Below, piece after piece: positions 24,089 to 36,219 of a stretch of DNA of 64,000 bases (its first letter is position 1; every line of letters starts with the position of its first letter). The position numbers were made by a program, and so were the translations under genes. The notes below the pieces were generated by a model. The model saw only the letters and a program-made list of their open reading frames with translations. It did no database searches and had not been told where the DNA came from. Source of the DNA: Rhizopus sp. PT2906 (lineage: Eukaryota; Mucoromycota; Mucoromycetes; Mucorales; Rhizopodaceae); the NCBI GenBank assembly GCA_025529335.1, contig JAMYHX010000071.1, positions 1 to 64,000 of the forward strand, read 5' to 3'.

Positions 24089-25838
24089 TTATACTTGCAC
24101 TGTTGTTAGAGGCAATTCCTTGGTCACTTGGAAGTGTTCTATGTTGTAAGCACACTTGTCACTCCAGACTTTGTCTGTGATAAGGGCAGCCAATCGCAAG
24201 ATAGTCTTCCAGTTACCATCAAATAATGCTTGCCCAGATGCTTTTATGAATCGCTTGATATAGATATAGGTGATAACTATATCTTCACAGGTCAGCTTGA
24301 GAAAAGTAGGTCAGTAGCTGATTAAAAGAGATGTTTAAAGACTAATGATTATCTTACATTAGGTCGTGCGAAAAGTTTGTCGACTTCTTCAAACACATCC
24401 GTCCACTGCGTGTCACAATGCCTATCCCAAGTGGTACCACAAGAAGCCTTGGGCCACACGAACAAAGGGTCACAGTTGAAATCTTCTCTGGCGTGTGTTT
24501 TTTTGATAATATCATACAATGCCCAAGATATGCTATAGAGAATTGCTAGAAAAACTCTTGTGCAAATGATAATTTACCTGTCGACCGTCGCCTGGAAATC
24601 TTCAGGGTTGTTTTTCTCCTTGTTGAAGGCATCCTGCCAAGCCAATTCGTATTTCTTGCCGCTAGAAGTCTTGCTTATGGCCATGTAAAGACCAGCGTCA
24701 TTCACCTTTACCTCGGGAATGTCAAGGATCTCTTCGCTGTCTTGTGCCCTGATTGCTATCGAACCAGTAGTGGAAACCGAAGACAAGGATTTACCATCAC
24801 TGCCTTTTTGATCATTGGCCGCCTGTTCAACGTTATTGCCCCAAATTTGTTTATCGATGCCAATACCAGAGATTTGCTGTCTGTCAGTCACGAAGATTCT
24901 TGAACCAGCCAGGCCAAGGCACTCCTCATACAAGAATGTCTTCGTGCTCAGGCCATGCTCATCGTTCTTGCAAGCCTGTTGGATTGGAGCCTTTGAACGA
25001 TGTGAGCACGGGATCACAATAATTGAAAAGCTTGAAAAAAAAACTTACAACAGGGAGAGCATCTGGCTTTTCGCCCCAAGCAATACCCTTCTTGTCCTTC
25101 TTTTTTGGCTGCTTCTTCAACACTTTCTTTACATTCTTGAAAAAGGCTTCGAACCTATTGCGAAAAGCCTTGACAGGAAAATAATTGTGGTCCTCGCATA
25201 TTTTCGCTACTGATATATCAGCAGGTACAACAAGAGCAACATCAGCAGCCTTTTGCTCGTTGTTGCAGTCTACTTCTTTATCTTGGTCGTCAATGCCTCG
25301 ATCATCAGTACCAAGCACCTCAACAGCATCAGGCAACCTGCTTGCAATGGAATGGCTCGCGGGAAAAGAGTCTTTTTTATTTAAACGTGTTAGGAATTTT
25401 TGTTTAGACACTGACTTATGGCTTACCATCAACATTTTTACCTTGAAAAAATCTTATTGACTCCTTCTCTTGAAAATGTAAGCAGTACAAGAGAGGAGTA
25501 CATGGCAAGGACCATTCATCGCTCTCGGCATCGGAAACAAGCTCTTCAAGCACCTCATCGCTTGATCGCGCACCTTTACACTCCTTTCCATCAAGAGATG
25601 TGACAGCCTTCACACTGTCACCAACACTTGAGCACTGAGGCTCATCCGCTGTCTGCTCAGCTATATTGATCAAAGAGCACCTAGAATTCCAAAACTGGAT
25701 CAAGCGAGTGACCCCAGACTTGGCGCTATCAGACAGACTTTGGTGAAAAACCTGATCGCCTTTTAATTTCTTCTCCAATTCGGCGATAATTGCAGAAGAG
25801 AACACTGGAACGCTTTCAAAAACGACACTTGAAGACAT
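24089..25838 (-). CDS. cyclin-fold protein, cyclin Y/Pcl-like (putative); 3' end possibly frame-disrupted
   Basis: Five exons (25838–25427, 25371–25049, 24990–24578, 24532–24358, 24295–24089) give 509 residues. About 380 N-terminal residues match nothing I know and are partly acidic and low complexity, with a basic stretch (KKVLKKQPKKKDKKG). The C-terminal 130 residues resemble a cyclin box: TYIYIKRFIKASG, NWKTILRLAALITDKVWSD and NIEHF. The last two parallel the cyclin Y text NWKRI..GAILLASKVWDDQ..NVDY. Such cyclins activate Pho85/CDK14-type kinases. The listed frame stops at ELPLTTVQV, where cyclins normally have one more helix. That helix text exists just downstream in another frame (see findings). 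Cyclin assignment is from remembered family patterns; the N-terminal role is unknown. Confidence 0.6.
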
Positions 25839-26845
25839 TTTTTTTAAAAAAAAAAAAAAAACTGGAAAAAAGAGATGCTGCAGAATAATAAAATCGATGG
25901 TCGTGTACTTGATACATTTCTTGACTTAAAATATGAGTTGTGACAACACCAGCATACCAATTCTGGGGTTTTTTCCCTTTATTTAAATAACCTCCTATTG
26001 TGCAAAGAACATAGTATCTATGTACTGGCAAATTGAGTATAATAAGATACATTTGGTATACTTGGCAGCTCCTTCTTTTTTTTTTTGCTTTATTAGTATA
26101 TCATATAAAAGCTAAAATGCCAAGCTACTTTTAATACTAAATTTGTGTGCTAATGATGCTGTTTATATCAGATAGATTCACTGATTCCAATGATTTATTA
26201 TGTCAAGGATGCCCTTATAAAAATATCTATCTTTTAAGCAACTCCTCTTTTCTTCTGGTATCCAGGCAGCAGAAAACTAAATATAATGAAATGGCCGATC
26301 AAATTCCGCAAATTAGATTAAAGCATAGTCTCTTACACGATTTATTTAAGCTCTCCCTTTGTTTTGTCCTATTAGCATCCTACAAAACTAAGCTGTGTTT
26401 ATTATTATCATGTCTCCAATCCGAAACTACAGAACAGCAATTAATGCAGCTATCAGATTCAATTTCAATTTTGACTTGGCTGTCTCGCTCTTATCATACG
26501 GTGTATAACATAGATCTCTAATCAGTGATTACAAGAGATATACTTACTATATATTTAGTCGCGTATACTAATCAAAGACTGAATTAAGTACTTTGTTTAC
26601 ATGAACAAAGGTCTGTACTTTAGAGAATAATAATTTGTTTGAGGGCAATGAACCTTTTTAAGCAATTTAACATCCGCTGAAACCTATATTTCATACAATA
26701 GAAAGAAGAAAACATGTAACACGACAAGTAACAATAAAAAAAAGGCAAAGCTCCTTAAATTATATTTTCTTTTTCTTCCTTCTTTTTTCTTTTCAACTTC
26801 AACAAGGTTTTTTGCCACACATTTACGTGTGAGCTTTACCTTAAC
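25839..26845. other. divergent spacer between cyclin-like gene and formin
   Basis: About 1 kb that must contain both promoters. A T/C-rich tract lies at 26760–26810, just before the formin start. A 124-codon + strand open frame at 26147–26521 has no recognisable features and I do not call it. Confidence 0.4.
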
Positions 26846-29800
26846 ATGGATTTTATATCAAGTATTGGAAATAAGCGTAGTAATAGAAAACCAAGCAGCA
26901 GGTTAAGAGCAGCAAGCTATGCTAGAAGAAGTTCGATCACTTCAGTTACAAATACACCCCCTTTGATTATATCAAACAAAGTACCTAAAAAAGATCTGAA
27001 ACCTTCCAAAACAGTCAACTCTGGTATATGAGGACTTTTGTTCCTGAAATTCAAAACAGGGCAGATTAACTTAGATTTTAGATAAAGCAAATGAAAGCAA
27101 AAAAACAGAAACATTGACATTCAATCTGTCGACGACTACGGAAGATCAGGATAGTGCAGAAGACTTGTTTACGGAAGTAGCAGTAAATATTCCTTATAAG
27201 GCATTATTTGAATGTTTTATATACTTAAATTAGATGTTAGAAACAACTTGATCTAGATGAAGAACAACTCGCAAGCCTTTCTGACGAGTACATTGCGGCT
27301 TCAAAAAGAGTCATTTCCAAAAAGTCATCAACTTCTACTTTGAAATCAAATGGTAGCGCAACATCAAAGAAAACTGCTCCACCCAACTATGTCAAAATAT
27401 TATGTAAGCAACGACAAAAGGGGATTACGTATGAACTTATACTGGAAGTATCCTATTATATTAGAACTTCAGATAGGTAATACATATATATGTGCACGTA
27501 TATGAAACACTAATTATCCATTCCATAGTTGGTTAGAGCGGTTTATCCAGGATGGCGGCATGCAAGTAATTGCAAAAGAGCTCGGGATTATCCATAAAAA
27601 ACAAAATAGGTAGGCTAAAAAAGGGGACAAATGAGACAAAAGAAAGGCTAATAAAGATATGACCAGAACACAGACAGATCATAAAATAGAACTCGAGATC
27701 TTGAAATGCTTAAACACTTTGATGAACAAGAAGGTACCATACAAAATTGACTCTGTGTATCCGTTGATCGTAACACCTCCCCTTTTTATAGTCAGGTATT
27801 CAAGAAGCCTTCAAGCATTCTCGAATCATCGACAATTTTTGTGTTTCGCTCTTATCGCCTTATATCCCTGCAAGAACTCAGGCTTGTGAGTCCTTGACTG
27901 CCTTTTGTTTCTTACCAAACGGTAGATCGATGGTACTACATGGCATGGAACTTTTAAAACAGTTTGGAAAAGACTTTGGACGTTTTGACGCTTGGTTACA
28001 GGCATTGGAGAAAACATTGGATGGAAGAGGAAAGATGGGATCTGCAGTTGGAGCTAGCCATGATCTAAAGGCTACGGGCATGGTGGGGGCAGGCGATTCG
28101 CAAATAACACAGTACATGGTATGTATAATCTCTTATCCCTCCTCACTTATTCTAATCAAGCCATGTAGTTCATTAGCGTATTGTTTATCAACACTCTCGT
28201 CAGACCTGATATTGTTGAAGATCGCAAAGAAAGGCTCCTAGTGAGCCAAGAGTTAGAAAAGGCGGGTGTAAACGAGATATTTAAAAAGATGGAGCAGCTG
28301 AATCACGAACACATCAATCTTGCCATTCAAAAGTTTAGAGAAGAAATAGAAGTAGATGCAATGCAAGAGGATATGGAAACCTTTTTCAGCATGGATCCGA
28401 TGAGCGTCTTGCACAGTTTACTTACCTCGACACAAAATACACCCAGTTATGACAGTTTACATCATATACTTTGCTACTTGTTAAAGATTCAAGACAATCC
28501 CGAGAAAAGCAACTATCAATTTCAGTTAATAGAGATGCTTGTTCAGCAAGTAGCCACAGATGCAAATAACTATTCAGAAAATGCGAGTGAGTTTACTGTA
28601 CAAAGTTTAATACCCAAATTCTCCAAAGAGCAGTATGTTGAAGAAGAGATATACCCAAGATCACCTATTGGAACTATTACGCACAATGGTAAGGCTTCTT
28701 GATACTATTTTCAGTTACTCATTCTACTTTACTTTTGCTCAGACGGTTGCGAAGACCTTATAAGAGCATTAGAAGCAAAGATAGAATATCTTGAAAAAGA
28801 CCTTAGCCTTTCACGGCAGACCAATGCGATGTTAAAGATATTTTTTAAAAGTACAGAAGAACGATATAAATCCGAATTATTAGACACTGAGACAAAGATG
28901 AGAAAGCTTCACGATTCCGTACGAAGTCTTACAGAGTATGGTAATCCGTCGCCGAAGCGACGAAGCTTTAGAAATCATCATCTTCAGCTCGCAAACACAT
29001 CTTCTCAGCCATCACAACAGCCGCAATCACAAAAACAGACACAGACTCAGCCGCAGCAAAAAACTCAACCAGTGCAGCAAAAAACGCAACTAGTACAGCA
29101 AAAAGTACAACCAGTACAACAAAAAGTGCAACCAGTACAGCAAAAAGTGCAACCAGTACAGCAGCAGCAAACGGCAAATAGCCATGCTCAATCTCATTCT
29201 CGTAGCAGCCAGACAAGGACGCCAGTGTCGCGAAGTCCTTCAAGAAACTCGACTACCACGTCAAAATCACCTCGTATATCACCTTCAGCTACTTCTAATA
29301 ACGTTTCTGCCAGTTCCACTGCAAGCAAAACGCCATCACCTTCACCAAGACGATCAGAGGATAATGGTCAGCATTCGGCAAGAGCGTCCTTTTCCAATCA
29401 ACACAGTAGTGGATTTTCAGAAACAATTCGACAATCACTGAAATCCAAGATTGGAAGCTTTGTTAGAAGGTCAAGCAATGATGCTTTATCCAAAAAAGCT
29501 CGTGGTAACTCGACTGATTCAGCAGCCAGCATAGGATCAAAGAAATCAGGAAGTAGTAGCCGTAAGAGTTCGATCAATCAATCTATAACAACGTCATCTA
29601 GTCATGGAAGTCAACAGAGTGCAAAGAATGTATCAGAAAAGGATGTTAGCAACTCTTTAACTTCGAGTACAACCGAAAGTCAACGGTCGAGAAGATCGAT
29701 TGTGGAAGACCTTGGCACGATAGAAGACTTGATGACGCACCCTTCATCTATCGTTCCATTGGACTCTGTTCCAGAAATTGAAGTCATACCTGAACAGGAT

Positions 29801-32336
29801 GAAAAAGGATTTTCATTTGATAATTATGTCTTTGGAGAGGATCTGTCTACAGAAAAAGAGCCAAAGGAAGAAGACTCCATAACTGATGAAGTGACGGAAG
29901 CATCAGCGCCTCCACCGCCACCGCCACCCCCTCCTCCACCTCCACCTCCCCCACCATTACCAACCTTATCTGGACAGATTCTATCTTCCTCAAGTGAAGG
30001 CAATGCAGAAACTAATGGTTCAGAAGTGCAATCACCACCACCTCCAGTGTTTTTAGGCAGCAGCGGAAGAAAGCCTAGTGCATTTCAACCCAAACAGAAG
30101 CTAAAGTTTGTTGAATGGGAAAAGATGAACTTTTCGAGCATTAAGCAAACGATCTGGCACGATTTTGAACGCGAGATTGAAATATCAGTTCACAAGCAAA
30201 TTGAATCTACTGACTCACTCATGGAATATCAATTAGCAAAGGCTGGAGTGTTTGACGATGTAGAGATAACGTTTGCTCAAAAGCCAGTTGTTGAACTTAA
30301 AGCAAAACCACTCAAAGAAGAAACACTGATATTAGACACCAAAAAAGCATATAATTTGAGTAAGTTCGTTAGGTAAAATTGTATTTACATTTACTCATTT
30401 GCATTACACAAACAGATATATTTATAAAAAACATCATCAAGAAGATTCCTTTTGATGAAATTCGCTTCTCTTTTTTGAGATTGGATCCTTGCTTTTTAGA
30501 TGAACAAATCATTCTAAACTTGTTAAAGTATCTGCCAACACCGGATGAAGCAGAAAAACTAAAGCCTTTTGAAGATGCTCCTTTGGAGGATGTTGAAAAG
30601 CTGGGAATGCCAGAGAAGTTTTGTTTACAGGTAAAAGTTGTAAAAGATAAAGCATAGTATTTAATCATACAAAAAATTAGATGATGAAAATCTCAAGACT
30701 CAAGGAAAGACTTGAATGCATGTTGTTTAGATCTACTTTTTGGGAAAGATATACATTACTGCATAAAGTAAGGATCTCATGAATATAAAGATATAGAAAG
30801 TCTGACAGTGAATAGCAAATTACTTCTGTTTATAATGCATCTGTAGCACTGAAAGATGCCAAATGCTTCAAGGAACTTCTGCATGTATGTCTCTCAAAGT
30901 ATTCTAAACTCATCATACTTACCCTTTTCATTTTCAGTTAATCCTTTTGCTAGGCAACTTTTTAAATGGAAACACTTATCGTGGTGGAGCATTTGGAATA
31001 AAGATTGCCAGCATAAATAAGGTATGTTTATACATGCTTGAAAACCTAACATTTTTATTAAAATTAAATAATAAAAGTTGATAGACACCAAAGGCACTTC
31101 AAAATCTACAACCCTACTACACTTTTTGGTTGAAGCTGTAGAGAAGAATTTTCCAAATATTTTACCTTTTCTAGAAGAGTTGGATGAATGCGGTCAAGCA
31201 TCCAAAGGTATGTTGCAACGCATGATATGTTTAATGTTACTGACATCTACCCAGTCTCTCGTGCCGAAGTCACCGCTGAATATCAGAGCATTGAACAGGA
31301 ATTGAGCAAATTGGAGTCAGAGTTAAAGGAACATTTCCCATTACCTGACAATAGTGGAAATGCAGAAGAGGGCGAAGGTCTAAAAGAGTTGGATAAGTTT
31401 GCAATTGAGATGCATCAGTTTTACAAAGAATCTTCGACTGAATTTAAGCGCATCCAAATGCTTTCAAAAAAGATGGAAGAAAGCTACGACCAGACTGTTA
31501 GATTCTATGGAGAAGATCCCAAAAAGATGCCACCAGATGAATTCTTTGGTATATTCAAGGAGTTTACAACTAATTGGGAGAAATGCTCTGCTGATTCGAG
31601 AGAACACAGATTGAGGCAGGAAAGATTAGAGAAGCAAAAGAAGAGAGAACTAGAACGACGAAAGCGAGCCTATAGCAACGCCGGCAAAGCTAAAGGAGCA
31701 GATGGGGAAGATGATAAAGCCATTTTACATAGTTTGCTTGACAAGTTGAAGAAGGACACACTTGATGTGAAGGCAAGAAGACGAAGCCAACGACAGAGGC
31801 AGAGATCTACAAGTGTGAGTACAACCCTTCAGCAGTCATATTCTACACAAAACGTGGATCCAATCTATCAAAGAGCCAACAAAATGTTGAGATCTATTCA
31901 GGCAGAGGCATCCAGTTCACTTTTAGACGCGCCAAGTACAACAACTAGCACTTTAGTAGACTTTAATCATTCTGTTAGCAATCGTATGATCTTGCCTGAC
32001 GGTGGAAGACGACGTATGAGCGCCTCTGTACTTCATGTATCTCCTGGTTTCAGACCGATATTTGCTGACAAAGACACCACGGATAGTCCAATGTCGGCTA
32101 CTGCCCCGTCTTCAACATTACTGATTCCTAATGTACAAGATAGCACAAGTAGTCTTAGAAGTCGTCGTCATGCCAGGCCATTATCTGCTATTATCATTCC
32201 AGAATCAACTACTTCTTCACAATCACTAACAACTGCACCCGCAACAACTAGACATGTTAGAGTTAGAAAAACCAGCACTAGACCCGTCTTTGATCATACC
32301 CTTCGAGTTAGAGCAAGGAGAATGAGCACAAAATAA
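26846..32336 (+). CDS. diaphanous-related formin (GBD/FH3–FH1–FH2–DAD)
   Basis: Nucleates and elongates unbranched actin filaments under Rho-GTPase control at sites of polarised growth and septation. I assemble 14 exons into 1,605 residues. The N-terminal GTPase-binding/FH3 armadillo region shows WLERFIQDGGMQVIA and LEILKCLNTLMNKK, then PARTQACESLTAFC. A coiled coil (LIRALEAKIEYLEKDL) and a long S/Q-rich linker follow. FH1 is a run of about 16 prolines at about residues 898–915. FH2 starts near residue 957 (KFVEWEKMN) and includes LGNFLNGNTYRGGAFGIK. A C-terminal autoregulatory DAD is visible at about residue 1400 (AILHSLLDKL followed by KARRRSQRQR). One intron, 27610–27642, would be only 33 nt but is the only solution I found that keeps frame; the neighbouring exons are secure. 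Confidence 0.93.
29041..29170 (+). repeat. in-frame 21-bp tandem repeat coding QQKVQPV
   Basis: About five or six imperfect 21-bp units in the formin linker encode QQKVQPV or close variants (QQKTQPV, QQKTQLV). Such repeats vary in number between strains, so the linker length may be polymorphic. Confidence 0.85.
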
Positions 32337-32829
32337 TCCCTTATTTCTTATAATGCATGTGTATATGTATGCTTGTATATTTATTAGCAAAATAAAAACT
32401 TGTTTATAAATAAATAGACTCTCTTCATAAAAAAAAGGATATACAAATAGGCAGATAATAGAGATCGAGCATTCATTTATGACTTGAGACTAAAGATGCA
32501 TCTTTAAATCAAGGCATCATTACGACAGAATCTCGCGCCAAACATAAAAAAACCGTTTAGTAACAATATAAATTTTGATTTATCGGTTTTATGTAAACAA
32601 CCTGACATGAGCATAAATTGCATGTAATTAAACCTTGATAACCGAGCTGTATAAGCGGCTTTTGAAATAAAGCTCTTTTAATTTTATTAGTATGAAACAA
32701 ACCAGTGTTTTTTGCTTGTGCCTGGCTCAAATGTATTTCATCAAATGCTTCTTCTCATCACCTTGCATATACGATTAAGAATAATTTTATTTGATAATAA
32801 TTTTTAATGACCGATGAGCACATAGCATT
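32337..32829. other. intergenic, formin 3' region
   Basis: AT-rich spacer. AATAAA-type signals occur just after the formin stop (about 32390). Nothing else recognised. Confidence 0.4.
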
Positions 32830-33460
32830 TTCATGCTGTATTGCCCGGGTCAGATCGCTGTGAAAAGGAATGAAAAACCCTTTTGGGATTAAAGGGAAAA
32901 TGTAAAAGTATTATGTATTAGGGATGATAATTAACTATCTGAAAATTTTTGCTGAATGTAGCAAAGGCGTTTGACAAAGGGTTCACCAAGATGATTTGAA
33001 GATTCAGGGAACAGAGCGTGAGCTAAGTAGTCCATCTCAAGTAGTACTGTACATATGGGAGGCAAACGAATGAGCCAGGCATCGATTGATTTCCTCGCTT
33101 TTTTGGTAAGGAGTGTTGGTGGTAAGAGGTTCAAAAGATAAGAAAGTGGGTCGTCAATAGATTTGGGCATCTGAAGGCGGTTGTGCATATCTAAACAATA
33201 AAAACTATGCTGACGTGAAAAAGCTCATTTGGATAAAAGGGCCAGGCTTGGGGTTTACCAAGAGGTAACCAACCAAGTCGCCATCTCATGCAACGAGACC
33301 GTTCACTTCTTGTTATTAATATCCGAAGAATAGGATCATCAATTAGATTATTACGGCAGTGAGACAGAAGTTTAGAATGTTTTTCTTGGAGTTTCGCACG
33401 GTAGTTGTCAATCAAGAACTGTCTTCGCTTTCTAATAAAGTTACTATGCGACATAGTTTC
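32830..33460 (-). pseudogene. decayed 3' end of a LINE-type reverse transcriptase (copy B)
   Basis: On the minus strand the frame 33454–33191 ends in RSERSRCMRWRLGWLPLG then KPQAWPFYPNELF. A frameshift near 33225 leads into CLDMHNRLQMPKSIDDPLS and YLLNLLP, then PPICTVLLEMDYLAHA. This is the same tail as copy A at 16031–16500. The two copies diverge and carry different breaks, so they decayed separately. The 3' untranslated motif (ctgacccgggcaa on the minus strand, near 32845) is shared as well. The catalytic RT core is absent. Confidence 0.72.
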
Positions 33461-33689
33461 AAGATGTTCATTGTTGATTGATGTTCATAAAGGTGATTTG
33501 GATAGTTGATACCATTTCGAGATACGTTGTAATTGTATGTATGTAGCAATTTTGTTAATAATGCATCGTCTGGTAGGAAGGTAAAAATGGTTTCAGACAG
33601 CAGTAGAAAATTATTCAGATAATAAAAAAACAATATTCAGACAAAGGCTTTTAAGATCTTAAATGATGCTAGTTTGTCTATTAAGATAT

Positions 33690-34740
33690 CTATTCTAGTA
33701 AATTTCAGAGTGTCAAATCCAGCCAAGGCAGTCTTCTGTAGTGACAGTTTCACAAGCGGCCTTAATTCTGGGTGTTCATGTATCTAAAGAGGATGTGGAT
33801 TTCTTTTGACATGCTTTTTAACCTTTGACCAGCACTCCTCAATAAGATCAAGAAAAAGAAGAGTATGGAGCTTAGGTATCGAAAGAATTGAAACAAATAT
33901 GCCTTTGCCAAAAACTACATCTATTCAACGATACATGCTGTATCTAACTTATATATTGCAACACATGGACGCCTTATTTAACTTTTACAATTTTGAGACT
34001 GCAAAACTAAAATGGCTAAACTATATTGGATCACAAAAGGTCATACAAGAAAGTGTAAATATATTGTTGTATGGTGGCAAGAAATACGAAGAGGAGCAGA
34101 AAAAAAAAAAGGAAAAAAGCTCGAAGGCCTGCGGATGTTCAAGAGGAACACACACTTACTATCCCACGATCAGAAAGGTATATACTCTTTTTCTTTTTAG
34201 TATAATATAAGCATTATTCGTGTCTTACAGAAGGAGGAACAAAAACCGTTTTGAAAAAGGCGACCGCAAAAAAATGCCTTTGGTTATCTTTGGTGACGGT
34301 CTGAGAAACAAAGATCATATTAAGTTTAAAGGTATTAGACATGGTGTCTCCGACAACATTTATAGACAATTAATGCACAGAGAGAAACTTGGAGGGTTGT
34401 TACTTCTGGATATCAATGAATATAAAACCTCCAAGGTTAGTATAACAATGATCATAGATCATACATTCTAAACAATATCCCTATAGACCTGTAACTCTTG
34501 CTTAAATCAAGACCTAGAAAATCTGAAATGTAGAAGAGATGACGATGTCAAAAAATCCATCAAGTATTAAAGTGCAAAAGTTGTAATATTTTTTGGAATC
34601 GTGATGCTATGGCCGCCAAAAATATGTTGACCATTGCTCGATCTATCTGGAATGGTCATGGTCGACCCAATATCTTCAAAAGACAACTCGCCACCTCCAA
34701 TGTGGCTGTCTCGTCCCATTCTGGTGGGGCGTTGGCTTAA
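33690..34740 (+). pseudogene. TnpB/Fanzor-like RNA-guided nuclease gene, broken
   Basis: The C-terminal third reads EYKTSKTCNSC, then LKCKSC and FWNRDAMAAKNM. This is the TnpB/OrfB zinc ribbon (CxxC…CxxC) followed by the final RuvC aspartate block (NRDxxAAxN). Upstream, MPLVIFGDGLRNKDHIKFKG sits where RuvC-II is expected, and NFYNFETAKLKWLNYIG precedes it. Two apparent spliceosomal introns interrupt it (34178–34230 and 34436–34486), so it is a eukaryotic, Fanzor-like gene. At least two frameshifts kill it: one in the A11 run at about 34099–34110, and one near 34557, best explained by loss of 4 bp from a repeated CATC. The N-terminus and RuvC-I are not convincingly present. The ribbon is clear; the link to Fanzor proper is inferred from the family. 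Confidence 0.72.
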
Positions 34741-34897
34741 AGGTTTTACAGGTAAAAAGAGCAATTATTATTTCTAAAATTGTCTGAACATAATTTCCTT
34801 TTTTATTTCATCCAAAAAGGTAAGCAAATATCTGAAAATTAGTTTTGATTCGTTTGAGTTTTTTTAATTTATAGTGTAAAAACTGTAAGTGATGCAT

Positions 34898-35209
34898 TTA
34901 AGCTAAAAAGTAAGAAGCAATAAAGGCTGAGCAGATGACGACAAGTTGCATCATAACAGTAGATGATAGGCTAGTGGTTAATGAGAAACCAGCGCTATGA
35001 GCAGTATTAGAAGGAGCAGAAGGAGATGTGTTGGTAGCAGAAGCAGCGACACCTGAGGCCTTGCTTTGAAGAGATTCGACAGGGTTGACTAAGATAGATG
35101 TTAGCTAAAGAATATTCTGTTTTTTTTTTTGTTTACCTGAGGATTGAGCACTGACTACAGCAATAAGGCAAGCAAGAGCAATGAGGGCAAGGTAGGCTTT
35201 GGTATTCAT
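34898..35209 (-). CDS. small secreted or GPI-anchored protein
   Basis: Two exons (35209–35137 and 35088–34898; 48-nt intron) encode 87 residues. The first 21 residues form a textbook signal peptide (MNTKAYLALIALACLIAVVSA, cleavage after VSA). The middle is rich in S, T and A with several possible O-glycosylation sites (TNTSPSAPSNT). The last 25 residues are hydrophobic (MMQLVVICSAFIASYFLA), as in proteins that receive a GPI anchor. No cysteine pattern or catalytic motif is present, so it is probably a cell-wall or surface protein of unknown role. It lies within a cluster of transposon relics. Confidence 0.75.
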
Positions 35210-36219
35210 ATTGAAATTAAAGAGAGAGAAAAAGCCCAAAAGTGTCCTTTATATATGAATACAGAAGCTTATTTTCGTCAAAGATGTCATTGTACCGTCA
35301 ATTTGTAATATTAGTCGGATCTTTGAAAATGATTTATCACTTTTCTGGAATTATTTGGTAATTCACTTGGTCACCTGTTTGACACTTTTTTTGAACTTTT
35401 GTTTGGAATGTCTAAAAAAAGGTTGATTCACTTACTGTTGGTTACTCATTTCCCCTACGTAATTTCAATAGAAGAGAGATTGAAGAAGGGGATTGGGAAT
35501 TGAGTACACTAGTAGTAAAGATGATATAGTATTAATTATCATTCAAGTATATATTATAGTAAAACTAATTTCGTCACAAGGAGATAATACATAAGGGCTA
35601 TTTATAAATACATTGATCAATTGTCCAATGTGATAAGTTTGATTGATAGCGATGGGAAATGATAATGTCTTATGCTTTATGATACAAAACATTCTATCAG
35701 TAAGCAGAAGAAAGCAAAGATGTATCTGAAGCCTTATCATAATGACATAGGGGTGTTTAAAATTAATGATGTTGCTCAAGACTTTTCTTTTGTTCTTATA
35801 GTACTTGCAAAAATCACTATAGCTAATGTTGCTCGTTTATTTTTATCACTATAATCTACTAAGCATAGATCCATCTTGATGTGTATGCCAAAAGAAGTCA
35901 GGAACATACGGCAAGTTAAAAAATAGTTCCAGCATTGTATCACTTTAAATAACAACAACTTACCTGTTCTTTTTTGGGGGCGCACAGTCAAACCTATAAA
36001 GTTTGGCGTTTATGAAAGAAGAGTAGTGCTACGGACACTACCCTGTGACGCTACCAGCTCAACTGTTGGTATTCTGATAATATTCATTACAATGAAGTAT
36101 AATTCGGCTTCAAGGAACTTTTAGAGATTATTAGAGAGTTATATTGTAATATGATTGATATTTCAAATGTAAAATATTCAATAAAAGTGAAGGTTTGTTG
36201 TGCATCGAATCATTTTTTG
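35210..36219. other. gene-free spacer with possible Tc1/mariner terminus
   Basis: AT-rich DNA. The sequence near 35983–36012 (cacagtcaaacctataaagt) begins with the CAGT typical of Tc1/mariner ends and lies on the expected 3' side of the transposase relic. I could not find a matching inverted end beyond 36740. Confidence 0.35.

Noticed and set aside
26147..26521. A 124-codon + strand open frame between the cyclin-like gene and the formin.
   Set aside because: Leucine/serine-rich and AT-driven, with no domain, signal peptide or splice context; chance open frame is more likely.
28968..29243. A valine/alanine-rich minus-strand open frame inside the formin.
   Set aside because: It is antisense to the QQKVQPV repeats of the formin linker.
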